Shown: positions 1 through 7,601, counted from the first letter of the stretch. The stretch: DNA of 64,000 nt from Zipacnadum sp036504235 (GCA_036504235.1 DASXVN010000044.1:1-64000), one strand, 5' to 3'. Notes: generated by a model not told the origin, from the letters alone. A program made the numbers and translations.

Positions 1-2
1 TG

Positions 3-104
3 ACGGCGCTGGCCATCAATCTAAAGAAGACCGCAGCGCGCGGCGTGGAGCGAGCGAACGCTTTTTTCGGCCAGCGGCCCCGGCGGCAATACAACCCGGC
101 CTGA
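3..104 (+). pseudogene. C-terminal end of an IS transposase (window-truncated)
   Basis: An open frame enters from the window edge and stops with TGA at 102-104, giving 33 residues that begin TALAINLKK. The segment A-x-N-L-K-K followed by a basic tail resembles the C-terminus of DDE transposases of the IS4/IS1182 type, where this helix closes the catalytic domain. Only the end is visible, so it is unknown whether the element is intact to the left. No terminal inverted repeat could be confirmed just downstream. The family assignment is inference from a short segment and is weak. Confidence 0.4.
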
Positions 105-140
105 AAGCCGCACCCGCGGAGGCGGTTTCTTAACAGAACC

Positions 141-195
141 CAAGCTCCGCCCCTACGGAAGGGTTAGCGACACCGGCGAGACGCCGGTGCCACCG
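141..195. repeat. two hairpin repeat units (families E and C)
   Basis: CAAGCTCCGCCCCTACGG (141-158) is half of the dispersed GGGCGGAGCAAGCTCCGCCC hairpin (family E). CACCGGCGAGACGCCGGTG (171-189) is a complete palindromic unit of family C. Both recur many times in this window. The stretch 105-232 holds nothing else that I can identify. Confidence 0.8.
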
Positions 196-232
196 AACAG
201 ACAACGTCACCAAGAAAGGGCTCACCTAGACC

Positions 233-1039
233 ATGATCATCATCGGAGAACTTATCAACGGGACTCGCAAACGCATCAAGCAGGCTATCGCCGAGAGGGA
301 TGCCGCTTATATCGCCAAGCTGGCCGCGCGGCAGGCGGAGGCGGGGGCTAGCTTTATTGATGTTAACCCCGGCACCGTCGGCGATCAGGAGATTGACGAC
401 GCGGTGTGGCTGGTGCAGATCGCGCAGGACGCTACCGACAAGCCGCTGTGCATCGACACGCCCAACGCCACCGCCATGGAAGCCGCTTTTGAGGCCTACA
501 CCGGCAAGGCCATGCCCATGCTTAACTCCATCTCCCTGGAGGCGGAACGGCTGGAGACGATGCTGCCGCTGATTAAGCGGGCGAAGTGCAACGTGATCGC
601 GCTGTCCATCGGCGATGCGGGGATGCCTACGCGCGCGGGGGACCGGGAGAAGGCCGCGCTGGCGCTGGTGGACCTGCTCATCAGCGAGGCCGGGCTGGCC
701 CCTGAGCAGATCTACGTGGACCCGATCATCACCCCGCTGAGCACGCAGCCGGAAGTCGTGGGCCTGATCGCCGGGTCCATCCGCGCGATCCTGGAGCACA
801 ACCCGAAGGTCCACATCACCTCGGGCCTGAGCAACATCTCCTTCGGCCTGCCGAACCGCAAGCTGCTCAACCGGGTGTTCGTGACGCTGGCGATGGAGGC
901 GGGGATGGACTCGGCGGTGCTCGACCCACTGGATGAGAAGATCATGGCGCAGATCTTCGCCACCGAGGCGCTGCTGGGGAAAGACGAGTACTGCATGAAC
1001 TACCTCACCGCGTTCCGGCAAGGGAAGCTGGAAGTGTAG
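233..1039 (+). CDS. methyltetrahydrofolate:corrinoid methyltransferase (AcsE/MeTr-like, pterin-binding)
   Basis: This 268-residue protein has the pterin-binding TIM-barrel fold shared by dihydropteroate synthase, the MetH folate domain and MeTr/AcsE (about 262 residues), and it matches that length throughout. Visible motifs are IIIGELINGTRK at the N-terminus, ASFIDVNPGT (about 39-48), PLCIDTPN (about 71-78), NVIALSIGD (about 120-128) and ITSGLSNISFGLPNR (about 195-209), which contains the Asn-Ser-Phe-Gly-Leu-Pro signature of MeTr. The reaction would be transfer of the N5-methyl group of methyl-THF to a cob(I)alamin protein. No corrinoid protein, CO dehydrogenase or acetyl-CoA synthase gene lies in the window, so the partner is unknown. 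Two URO-D-fold proteins nearby could be linked methyltransferases, which is inference. Confidence 0.85.
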   Translation: MIIIGELINGTRKRIKQAIAERDAAYIAKLAARQAEAGASFIDVNPGTVGDQEIDDAVWLVQIAQDATDKPLCIDTPNATAMEAAFEAYTGKAMPMLNSISLEAERLETMLPLIKRAKCNVIALSIGDAGMPTRAGDREKAALALVDLLISEAGLAPEQIYVDPIITPLSTQPEVVGLIAGSIRAILEHNPKVHITSGLSNISFGLPNRKLLNRVFVTLAMEAGMDSAVLDPLDEKIMAQIFATEALLGKDEYCMNYLTAFRQGKLEV

Positions 1040-1084
1040 GAGAGGGTCGGTAGGCGGTGGTCTAGGGTGGGGAACGGCAGACGG

Positions 1085-1395
1085 CGCCTCACCCCCCGGC
1101 CCCCTCTCCTGGCAGGAGAGGGGGGGAACGGCAGAGGCAACGGCGGGCCCACCCCGCCCTCGGCGGACCTCGGGCACCCCTCCCGGTGCGGGAGGGGCTT
1201 GACGGCAACGGCGGACCCCTCCCCGGCGCAGACGCCGCCCTCCCCTAAATAGGGGAGGGATTCGGAGGAGGCGAACGGCTAACGGCAGGGCCGGCCTCGC
1301 TGCGCTCGTGCGGCCCCTCCGGGAACGGCAGACCAAGGGCTATCCGTGGGCGCGGGTGGACATTGCGGCGGACCGCAAAGTCCACCCCTACAGTA
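1085..1395. repeat. array of five hairpin repeat modules
   Basis: The modules in order are: family A (CTCACCCC, then CCTCTCC and GGAGAGG arms, 1088-1132), family F (1147-1203), a CCCTCCCC/GGGGAGGG module (1211-1260), family H (CTCGCTGCGCTCGTGCGG, 1285-1321) and family D (GGGTGGA and TCCACCC arms, 1350-1392). They are joined by short ACGGC or GCAACGGC linkers. The region 1040-1443 contains no gene. The frame of the following CDS can be read back through part of it, but that is repeat sequence. Confidence 0.85.
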
Positions 1396-1443
1396 CAACT
1401 GACGGCCGGGCCGCTCGCACGACGCTACCAGGAGACTTGCACC

Positions 1444-2739
1444 GTGACCGACGACTCTCTCTACGCTGACTTGCTGGGCGCTATCTCCGCGATCCGCGCC
1501 GTGGACAGCCACTCGCACCTGTGTCCGGAGGCGGAGCATTTCGCTCGCCCCCTGGACGCGCTCTCCCTCTACGAGAGCTATGCGCCCGACGACCTCATGG
1601 CGCTGGGTTGCCCGCCCGAGGAAAGGGCGCGCCTGGTGGACGCCGCCGCCGGGACTATCGCCGAGCGCTGGGCAGCGCTGGCGCCTTACTGGCCGAAGCT
1701 GCGCAATACCGCCTACGCCCGCCTGTGGGTGCGCACCGTCCAGGGCCTGCTGGGCGCGCCGAGCCTGGACCCGGCGGGCCTGGAGTTGGCGAGCGCCCGG
1801 CTCCGGGAGCTTATGCAGCCCGGCGAGTACCGCGAGCTCCTGCGCGGGCGCTGCGCCCTAGAAACTAGCTTGCTGGACCGCGACTTCGTCTGGGGCACGG
1901 GCGCTACCCTGGCGGAGACGGACGGGGACTTGTTCCGGCCGGTCGTGAGGACTGAGGAGTTCCTCAACGCGGGGAATCGCCCCGCTCTCGAGCGGCTGGA
2001 AGCGCGCTTCGAGCTGCCCCTGCGGACCCTGGAGGACCTGGCGCAGGCGCAAGACGGCTTCCTGGAAGACAGTAAACGCCGGGGCGCCGTCGCGCTGAAG
2101 TTTGGGATTGCCTACCAGCGCACCCTGCGCGTGGAGGACGCCTCGCGGGCGGAGGCGGAGGCCTGCTTCGGGCGGCTGACCGCCTCGGGAGGCGAGGGGA
2201 TCGGACTCGCCGAGGCCCAGCCCTTGCAGGACTGGCTGATCCACCGCTCGCTGCAGAGGGTGCAGGAGCTGGACCTGACCGTCGTCTTCCACACCGGCCT
2301 GCAGTTTGGCGGAAAGAACTTTGTCGCCAACAGCGACCCCACGCTGCTCACCAGCCTCTTTCTTCAGTACCCCGGAGTGCATTTCGACCTGTTCCATGCG
2401 GGTTACCCCTATGTGCGCGAGTGCGGGGTGCTGGCCAAGTATTTTCCCAACGTCTGGGCGGACCTGGCCTGGGCGCACTTCATCTCGCAGCCGGGGACAC
2501 AGGCGGGTCTCCTGGACTGGCTGGACCTCGTGCCGGCGGGGAAGATCATCGGTTTTGGGGCGGACCTGGGCGATGTGGAAATGGTCTGGGCGGCGCAGGA
2601 GATGGCGCGGGAAAACCTGGCGCTGGTCCTGGCGGAGCGCGTGCGCCGCGGCTACGACACGGAGGAACAGGCGGTGGACCTGGCGCGGGTGATGCTGCGC
2701 GACGCGCCCGCGGACTGCTACCGGCTGGAGTTGAGGTAG
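1444..2739 (+). CDS. amidohydrolase-superfamily protein, uronate-isomerase-like
   Basis: A 431-residue metal-dependent TIM-barrel protein. Near the N-terminus it has the strand-1 metal motif H-S-H-L inside AVDSHSHL, then a candidate bridging Lys in ALKFGIAYQRTL, a His in VFHTGLQFGG, a His in FDLFHAGYP and the closing Asp in IGFGADLGD. This His-x-His, Lys, His, His, Asp order is that of amidohydrolases. The overall look (DLFHAGYP, LAKYFPNVWADLAW) resembles the uronate isomerase/Amidohydro_2 branch found in sugar catabolism. The substrate cannot be read from sequence. The start is GTG 1444, which has GGAG at 1431-1434. The upstream ATG 1363 would translate the family D repeat and is rejected. 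Confidence 0.75.
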   Translation: MTDDSLYADLLGAISAIRAVDSHSHLCPEAEHFARPLDALSLYESYAPDDLMALGCPPEERARLVDAAAGTIAERWAALAPYWPKLRNTAYARLWVRTVQGLLGAPSLDPAGLELASARLRELMQPGEYRELLRGRCALETSLLDRDFVWGTGATLAETDGDLFRPVVRTEEFLNAGNRPALERLEARFELPLRTLEDLAQAQDGFLEDSKRRGAVALKFGIAYQRTLRVEDASRAEAEACFGRLTASGGEGIGLAEAQPLQDWLIHRSLQRVQELDLTVVFHTGLQFGGKNFVANSDPTLLTSLFLQYPGVHFDLFHAGYPYVRECGVLAKYFPNVWADLAWAHFISQPGTQAGLLDWLDLVPAGKIIGFGADLGDVEMVWAAQEMARENLALVLAERVRRGYDTEEQAVDLARVMLRDAPADCYRLELR

Positions 2740-2744
2740 GGGCG

Positions 2745-3740
2745 GAGTCGGCTGCGGCAACGGCGGGCCCACCCCGCCCTCGGCGGACCTCGGGCACCCC
2801 TCCCGGTGCGGGAGGGGCTACGGCAACGGCCCTACCCCCCTGCCCTCTCCCTGAAGGCGAGGGAGCTTGCGGCGCGGTTGTGGCGGCCTCACCCCCGGCC
2901 CCTCTCCTGGCAGGAGAGGGGGGAACGGCAGAGGCGGCGGCGGAAGGGGGAGGCTGAGGCGCGGGGTGGGGGCGCGACGCCAGTCTTACCTCACCCCCCG
3001 GCCCCCTCTCCCGCGGCAGACCTTGGGAGAGGGGGGGAACGGCGGACGGCGAAGGTGAAAGCCTGGGCAGCGCAAAGCCGGCCTCACCCCCTGCCCCTCT
3101 CCTGGCAGGAGAGGGGGGAAAGGCGTACGGCAACGGCAACGGCGGCGAAAGGCTGAGGTTGCGGCGAGGGGTGGAGACGGGACGCCAGTCTTACCTCACC
3201 CCCCGGCCCCCTCTCCCGCGGGGGACCTGGGGAGAGGGGGAGAACGGCCACGACAAGGGAGCTTGCGGCGCGGTTGTGCCGGCCTCACCCCCCTGCGCTA
3301 AAGCTACGGCGGGCGTGCCCCTCGGCCCCTCTCCCCGCGCCCCTGCGGGGCTGGGGAGAGGGGGGAACGGCAAAGGCGGGCGGAAGGCAGAAGTTTGGGC
3401 GAGGTAGGGAACGACGGACGGCAACGGCCGTTTCTCTGTAGGGGCGGAAGTTCGACCGTCTTCGGTCGAATCTCCGCCCGCGGCTGCCGCTAGGCCACAG
3501 TCGGGCGCACGGGCGCGGGTGGAGGTTTCGCGGGGTGCGGCTCCGCGAAAAATCCACCCCTACAAGACGGCAACGGCCGGCGGGAAACCCTTCGACAGGC
3601 TCAGGGCCTTCGGCGAGCCCCCGCCCTACAGTAGGGCAAACGGCAGGGCCGACCTCGCTGCGCTCGTGCGGCCCCTCCAACGACAAAGGCTCAACGGCCG
3701 GGCGGAGCAAGCTCCGCCCCTACGGGAGGGTTAGCGGGGG
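2745..3740. repeat. 1-kb mosaic of hairpin repeats
   Basis: At least ten modules are packed here. Family F lies at 2765-2821. Family A copies lie at 2888-2930, 2990-3044, 3082-3125, 3193-3247 and 3285-3372. A TAGGGGCGGA/TCCGCCC hairpin lies at 3441-3482. Family D is at 3505-3563. Family B interrupted by the 19-mer CCTTCGACAGGCTCAGGGC is at 3574-3638. Family H is at 3643-3678 and family E at 3698-3726. Almost every junction carries AACGGC, ACGGCAACGGC or similar. No plausible gene is present; the open frames here are GC-rich shadows. Confidence 0.85.
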
Positions 3741-4913
3741 TTACGGCGCTACTACCGTGCTTACGAACTCCAGCGTGCAGACTAGCTCGCCCAGGCCTAG
3801 CGCCAGGGTGTGGCGGAGGACCTCTTCCCCGCGGTAGCCGATGATCATCTCGCGCGGGTTGTCGGTCTCCTGGTCGCCACGGTGCAGGTAGACGCGCGGG
3901 CGGCCCGCTAGCTCGCGGCGCTCTACGTGGCCCGGGCCGGGGACGGCATAGCCGGAACCGTGCGGGAGGAGGTGGGCCTCCGTTAGGCGCTGGTAGACGC
4001 CTAGCTCGCGGGCTCTCGTGGCCAGGTTCGTATTCTCCAGGACCTCGGGGCCTAACTGGGCGCGGCCGCGGAGGAGGAAGCCGGGGGCCTCGCGGCGGAC
4101 CATGAAGGGGAGCAACTCCTCCGGACCGAAGACCGGGTGGCAGCCTAAGTACATCTCCTCCGGGGAGGTCAGGCCCTGGTGGAGGTGGTTGCTGAGCACC
4201 TGCACCGGACCGAGGAGGCGCTCGGCGAAGAGGACGCGGCGCAGGGCGGCGAACTCCGCCGCTTGTTGATGCACCCGCCAGTACTCCTCCGCCGCCTCGC
4301 CGAGCAGGACATCCAGGGGGCCCCAGGGGGTCTCAAAGTGGCGGGCGGTGCGGGCGAGGAGGGCGCTGCGGTCCCAGTAGAGGCCGGCGCCCAGGGCGTT
4401 GTCGTCGCGCAACTCGGGGGCGGCGCCGTGGAGGATGGCGAGGTACGGGGGGAGGCCGGCCGCGCCGGCGGTGGCGTAGAGGTTGGCAAAGTGATTGCTG
4501 CGGTCCAGGTCAAACTCCAGGGGGAGGTCCCAGATGCGGCCGCGGTCCTGGCGGAGGCCGGTGAGGCGCGCGGCGACTTCCGCCGGCGGCGGCAGCTCGG
4601 CGAGGCCGGCCACCAGCATGCCGCAGACGTTGGGCTTGACCTGGAGGACGATGAGCGGCTCGCCGGCGCCGCGCCAGTCCAGCTTGCCGCCGTAGGCGAA
4701 GCCGGAATCCCAACGCGGCAGGTTGCGGGTGACGGTCATGTCGGGGCCACCCAGGAAGAGGGCGTCCGGCTCGCGGCCTAGCTCGACCTGCACCGTATGG
4801 ATCTTGGCCAAGCCGATAGCGGTGTTGGCCCGGCAGAGGTCGGCGGCCAGGTCGGGGAGGCCCAGGGGGAAGATGAATTGGTCGGCGCGTTCCAGGCTGA
4901 GGGCGGTGGTGAT
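3741..4913 (-). CDS. divergent RtcB-like protein (putative RNA ligase relative)
   Basis: The protein is 390 residues if translation begins at ATC 4913. No family member was recognised outright, but the order of candidate metal and catalytic residues follows RtcB RNA ligases. Counting from TTG 4811, Cys63 is in NVCGM, His107 in SNHF (compare GGNHF), His128 in AILHG (compare HSGSR), His209 in SNHLHQG, and His284 in LLPHGSG (compare the guanylylated HGAGR). A helix GEAAEEYWRVHQQAAEFAAL resembles the RtcB segment before its NR motif. The frame runs unbroken upstream of TTG 4811 to a stop at 4941-4943 with coherent protein sequence. AGGAGG (minus strand, 4926-4921) sits 7 nt before ATC 4913 and a good promoter sits just upstream. 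RtcB homology is inference. An archease gene, the usual RtcB partner, lies at 37.5 kb. Confidence 0.6.
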   Translation of the reverse strand: MTTALSLERADQFIFPLGLPDLAADLCRANTAIGLAKIHTVQVELGREPDALFLGGPDMTVTRNLPRWDSGFAYGGKLDWRGAGEPLIVLQVKPNVCGMLVAGLAELPPPAEVAARLTGLRQDRGRIWDLPLEFDLDRSNHFANLYATAGAAGLPPYLAILHGAAPELRDDNALGAGLYWDRSALLARTARHFETPWGPLDVLLGEAAEEYWRVHQQAAEFAALRRVLFAERLLGPVQVLSNHLHQGLTSPEEMYLGCHPVFGPEELLPFMVRREAPGFLLRGRAQLGPEVLENTNLATRARELGVYQRLTEAHLLPHGSGYAVPGPGHVERRELAGRPRVYLHRGDQETDNPREMIIGYRGEEVLRHTLALGLGELVCTLEFVSTVVAP

Positions 4914-4950
4914 GGGTACCCCTCCTCGCGAATCAGGACTTTACTACTAT

Positions 4951-4979
4951 ATTATATAGTACGAGGGCGCGGGTGTCAC
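4951..4979 (-). promoter_or_regulatory. sigma70-type promoter for the RtcB-like gene
   Basis: Read on the minus strand, GTGACA (4979-4974) is 17 nt from TATAAT (4956-4951). Transcription would start near 4944, just past the in-frame stop, leaving a leader of about 31 nt with AGGAGG before ATC 4913. The -10 lies within a near-perfect 17-nt palindrome (TACTATATTATATAGTA, 4945-4961), which could be an operator. Confidence 0.6.
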
Positions 4980-5079
4980 CTAGAGACGAGGGTTTTGTGG
5001 GGAGGGAGGACATTGTGAGGGAAACGGCGCCTCACCCCCAGCCCGCAGGTCTCCGTTACTTCCTGTAGAATAATGCCTC

Positions 5080-5217
5080 ATGACCATTTCCCGGCGACTG
5101 GGGGAGGCCTTCCCGCTGGAGCGGCGGGCGGTGCACGAGATGGAGAAGGCCCTGGCCGCAGATTCAGCCCGGGAGCTAGACTTGCCGCTGACCCACGACA
5201 ACCCCGCAAGGAGCTGA
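5080..5217 (+). CDS. possible small ORF, 45 residues
   Basis: ATG 5080 opens a 45-residue frame (MTISRRLGEAFPLERRAVHE and onward) that stops at 5215-5217, six bases before the next gene. The sequence is hydrophilic and balanced in charge, unlike the Arg/Pro/Gly-rich shadow frames. A TAGAAT hexamer lies at 5066-5071, but there is no clear -35 or Shine-Dalgarno. It could be a leader peptide or simply leader RNA of the following gene. No family was recognised. Confidence 0.25.
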   Translation: MTISRRLGEAFPLERRAVHEMEKALAADSARELDLPLTHDNPARS

Positions 5218-5223
5218 CCGACT

Positions 5224-6696
5224 ATGCGCAGAGCCTTTCTGATTTGCCTGATGCTGGCGGGCGCCCTGGGCCTGGCCGCCGCCGCCGAGACGCCGGTTCC
5301 GTGGGACCTGCCCACGCTCTTGCAGCGCGTGCCGCCACTAAAGCATGACGCGTCCGGGCGGCTGGCGATGGTCACCTGGGACCGCTTCCGCCTGAGCGTA
5401 GACGACAAGTCCTTTGAGGAAGGCAAGCCGCTGCCGGCGGAGATGTACCGGGAGTTGGCGCGGCGGGGGCTGACGCAGGCGCTGTTCCCGGACGAGAAAT
5501 ATATCCCCACGGCGCTGGCGATTCAGCAGGCCGGGGGGCAGGTGATCTTCGTGCAGGGCGACGGCGGCAACGGGCCGGGCGGGGAAGCGCCCGACACGCT
5601 GCACCAGTTGCCCGCCGACTTCAAAATCCCCGAGGGCGAGATACACTACGTCTGCCCGCTGCTGCTGGCCGGGTGGAATGTGCGGGCCAATAAGGTGCGG
5701 GCCACGCTGACCAAGTTCCGCGACGCCGGAGTCAAGGTGACCGGCTACTGGATGGACTGGGAGGGCGAACCGTGGCCGCTGAAGGCGCAGTGGGAACAGG
5801 CGAAGGCCTGTGCGCGCTGCCGGGAGCAGTTCCCGCCGGGGGTGCTGGACGACTGGGAGCGCTACCGGACTTTCATCGCGGGCCTGCGGGCGGACCTGTT
5901 CAGCGCCTATCTGGCCGCGCCGGTGCGGGAGATCTACCCCACCTGCTCGGTGACCAACTGGGAGGCAGTCTACTCCGCGCCGGAGGCGATGACCTGGTCC
6001 TGGACCCAGAGCCGCTCGCTGCCGCCGCAGCAGATCGGGCTGCTGACCGGGAGCAACCCGATCGCCTACGGCGACGACAACCTGTGGAAGCTGCACGGGA
6101 AGAAGCTGGGCAACCTGCCGCTCAACCAGGAGACGATGGACCGGCTGTACACCAGCGTGGAACTGGCGCAGGTCTCGCAGAACGAGGCGGTTCAGAGCCA
6201 GTGGGCGCCCGCCAAGCAGACGATTCCCTGGGTGGACCGCTACTGCCCGGACGCCGAAGACCCCAAGATCCCCATCTTCAGCCGCGACCGCTACCGGGAG
6301 GTGCTACGGCACCTGTGGCTGCGCGGGGTGGACGGGATGCAGATTTTCCAGCCGGTGCGCAAGGACCATGAGTCCATCGCCACCGAAGAGATCGAGGACG
6401 CGGTCGCCATCTACGATGAGATGCTGGAGTATCGCAAGTTCCTCGAGGCGGGGCAGGTTATGAACACCACGGTCCCGGGGCTCCAGGAGCGGGGACCGAT
6501 CTGGTCGGGCCTGCTCCTGGGGAACGAGGCGGTGGTGCGGGCCTTCGTGCAGGACACCAAGCCGGCCAGCTTCACGATCCGCCCCTGGGCCGAAGCCGCG
6601 CCGGTGACCCTGGTCGCGCCCCCCGGTGGGGCGACCTACCGCTTGCGCCACGTGCCGGGGAGGGCGGTGGAGGTGCGGGCGGAGAAGGCGTTGTAA
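5224..6696 (+). CDS. secreted TIM-barrel-like protein, possible glycosidase
   Basis: A 490-residue exported protein. It has an N-terminal signal peptide (MRRAFLICLMLAGALGLAAA, with cleavage likely near residue 20) and AAGGAG upstream at 5208-5213. The mature part has alternating hydrophobic strands and aromatic-rich segments typical of glycoside hydrolase barrels. One feature is GYWMDWEGEPWP (about residues 172-183), whose Asp-Trp-Glu pair recalls the catalytic D-x-E of GH56 hyaluronidases. Another is WVDRYCPDAED (about 338-348). The C-terminus is a small beta module ending TYRLRHVPGRAVEVRAEKAL. The last 73 bases that encode it recur at 7519-7591. No family was recognised with confidence; the glycosidase role is inference. 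Confidence 0.6.
   Translation: MRRAFLICLMLAGALGLAAAAETPVPWDLPTLLQRVPPLKHDASGRLAMVTWDRFRLSVDDKSFEEGKPLPAEMYRELARRGLTQALFPDEKYIPTALAIQQAGGQVIFVQGDGGNGPGGEAPDTLHQLPADFKIPEGEIHYVCPLLLAGWNVRANKVRATLTKFRDAGVKVTGYWMDWEGEPWPLKAQWEQAKACARCREQFPPGVLDDWERYRTFIAGLRADLFSAYLAAPVREIYPTCSVTNWEAVYSAPEAMTWSWTQSRSLPPQQIGLLTGSNPIAYGDDNLWKLHGKKLGNLPLNQETMDRLYTSVELAQVSQNEAVQSQWAPAKQTIPWVDRYCPDAEDPKIPIFSRDRYREVLRHLWLRGVDGMQIFQPVRKDHESIATEEIEDAVAIYDEMLEYRKFLEAGQVMNTTVPGLQERGPIWSGLLLGNEAVVRAFVQDTKPASFTIRPWAEAAPVTLVAPPGGATYRLRHVPGRAVEVRAEKAL
6616..6688 (+). repeat. direct repeat, copy 1 (3' end of the preceding gene)
   Basis: This 73-bp segment recurs at 7519-7591 with six differences. Both copies flank the MNT/HEPN pair in the same orientation. 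Confidence 0.85.
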
Positions 6697-6720
6697 GGGG
6701 GGAGTCAGCTGGGGTACAAT
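6691..6720 (+). promoter_or_regulatory. promoter of the MNT/HEPN pair
   Basis: TTGTAA (6691-6696) and TACAAT (6715-6720) are separated by 18 nt. The -35 overlaps the stop codon of the preceding gene. Transcription from about 6727 would give a short leader with AAGGA before ATG 6754. Confidence 0.5.
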
Positions 6721-6753
6721 AGAAGGACCCAGTGCATTGTGGGACTGACCACT

Positions 6754-7095
6754 ATGGCGACGACCGACAAGCTTACGGAATTGGACGACTCGGCGCTGGC
6801 GGGACTGGTGCGACGGCTGGTGGAGATCTACCACCCGCTGCGCCTCTACCTGTTCGGCTCGCGGGCGCGCGGCGACTGGGGGCCGGATAGCGACTACGAC
6901 TTGCTGATCGTGCTGCCAGGGGGCGAGCAGGGGACCGAGGAGCAGCAGAGACGAGCCTTCAGCGCCGAGTGGGAGACCGAGGTGTGGTCAGACGTGATCG
7001 TCATGAGCGACGACGAGTTCCACTTCCGGTTGGGCGCGCGGGCCTCGCTACCCTCGACCGCCGTGCGCGAAGGTCGGGTGCTGTATGCAGCCTAA
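6754..7095 (+). CDS. MNT-type minimal nucleotidyltransferase (antitoxin)
   Basis: A 113-residue protein of the DNA polymerase beta/MNT superfamily. It carries the signature LYLFGSRARGDWGPDSDYDL with GSRARG and the two metal-binding aspartates in DSDYDLLIV; a third Asp may be that of WSDVIVM. In characterised pairs of this type (MntA/HepT) the MNT protein neutralises the HEPN toxin, in known cases by adding AMP to it. The next gene is a HEPN protein overlapping by 11 bp, which implies translational coupling. ATG 6754 is chosen over the in-frame GTG 6739 because the conserved domain starts after it. The pair is bracketed by a 73-bp direct repeat. Confidence 0.85.
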   Translation: MATTDKLTELDDSALAGLVRRLVEIYHPLRLYLFGSRARGDWGPDSDYDLLIVLPGGEQGTEEQQRRAFSAEWETEVWSDVIVMSDDEFHFRLGARASLPSTAVREGRVLYAA

Positions 7096-7504
7096 CCCTG
7101 CCGTCGTGGCCGAGACCCGAGAGTGGCTGGAAACGGTGGCGATAGACCTGGAGTCCGCCGCCAGCGACATGGCCCACACACCGCCGATTCTAGCGGGCGT
7201 GGTGTTCCATTGCCAGCAAGCAGTTGAGAAGGTCCTCAAGGCGTTCCTTACCTGGCACGATCAGCCCTTCGCCAAGACTCACGATCTGGCGCGGATTGGC
7301 AAGCCCTGCGTCGCCCTCGACGCGTCCCTGCTGCCCTTGGTGGAAAGGGCCGTGCCTCTGACCGAGTACGCCTGGCGGGGCCGTTACCCCGGCGAGCGCC
7401 TCAAGCCCACACTGGAGGAAGCCCAGCGGGCTCTCGCCCTCGCCCAGGACGTGGTCGAGGCGGTCACGGCGCGAATTCCGCTGCCCACGGAACCCGACGC
7501 GTGA
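7085..7504 (+). CDS. HEPN-domain protein (toxin partner)
   Basis: A 139-residue all-helical HEPN protein of the COG2250 type. It has an N-terminal helix W-L-E-T-V-A-I-D-L-E-S-A, the core helix VVFHCQQAVEKVLKAFL (about 39-55) and the following KTHDLARIG (about 63-71). The Q-Q-A-x-E-K pattern and the K-T-H-D-L turn are characteristic of this family. The R-x4-6-H ribonuclease motif of some HEPN toxins is not evident, so RNase activity is uncertain. The gene starts inside the MNT gene (ATG 7085), as is usual for such two-gene modules. The toxin role is inferred from family and context. Confidence 0.8.
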   Translation: MQPNPAVVAETREWLETVAIDLESAASDMAHTPPILAGVVFHCQQAVEKVLKAFLTWHDQPFAKTHDLARIGKPCVALDASLLPLVERAVPLTEYAWRGRYPGERLKPTLEEAQRALALAQDVVEAVTARIPLPTEPDA

Positions 7505-7518
7505 TCGTGAGGCGCACT

Positions 7519-7591
7519 GCGCCCCCCGCCGGAGTGACCTACCGCTTGCGCCACGTGCCGGGGAGGGCGGTGCAGGTGCGGACGGAGAAGG
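7519..7591 (+). repeat. direct repeat, copy 2 (remnant of a paralogous 3' end)
   Basis: This segment matches 6616-6688 at 67 of 73 positions. Its frame reads TYRLRHVPGRAVQVRTEKG, the same C-terminal module as in the gene ending at 6696, but no upstream part of such a gene is present. It lies directly after the HEPN gene. Confidence 0.85.
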
Positions 7592-7601
7592 GGCGTAGGG
7601 G

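Noticed and set aside
164..1336. 390-codon minus-strand frame over the MeTr gene
   Set aside because: Arg/His-rich shadow that also crosses several non-coding hairpin repeats.
2745..3740. A CRISPR array in the repeat-rich interval
   Set aside because: The repeats are of different families and lengths, are hairpins with no uniform spacers, and no cas gene is in the window.
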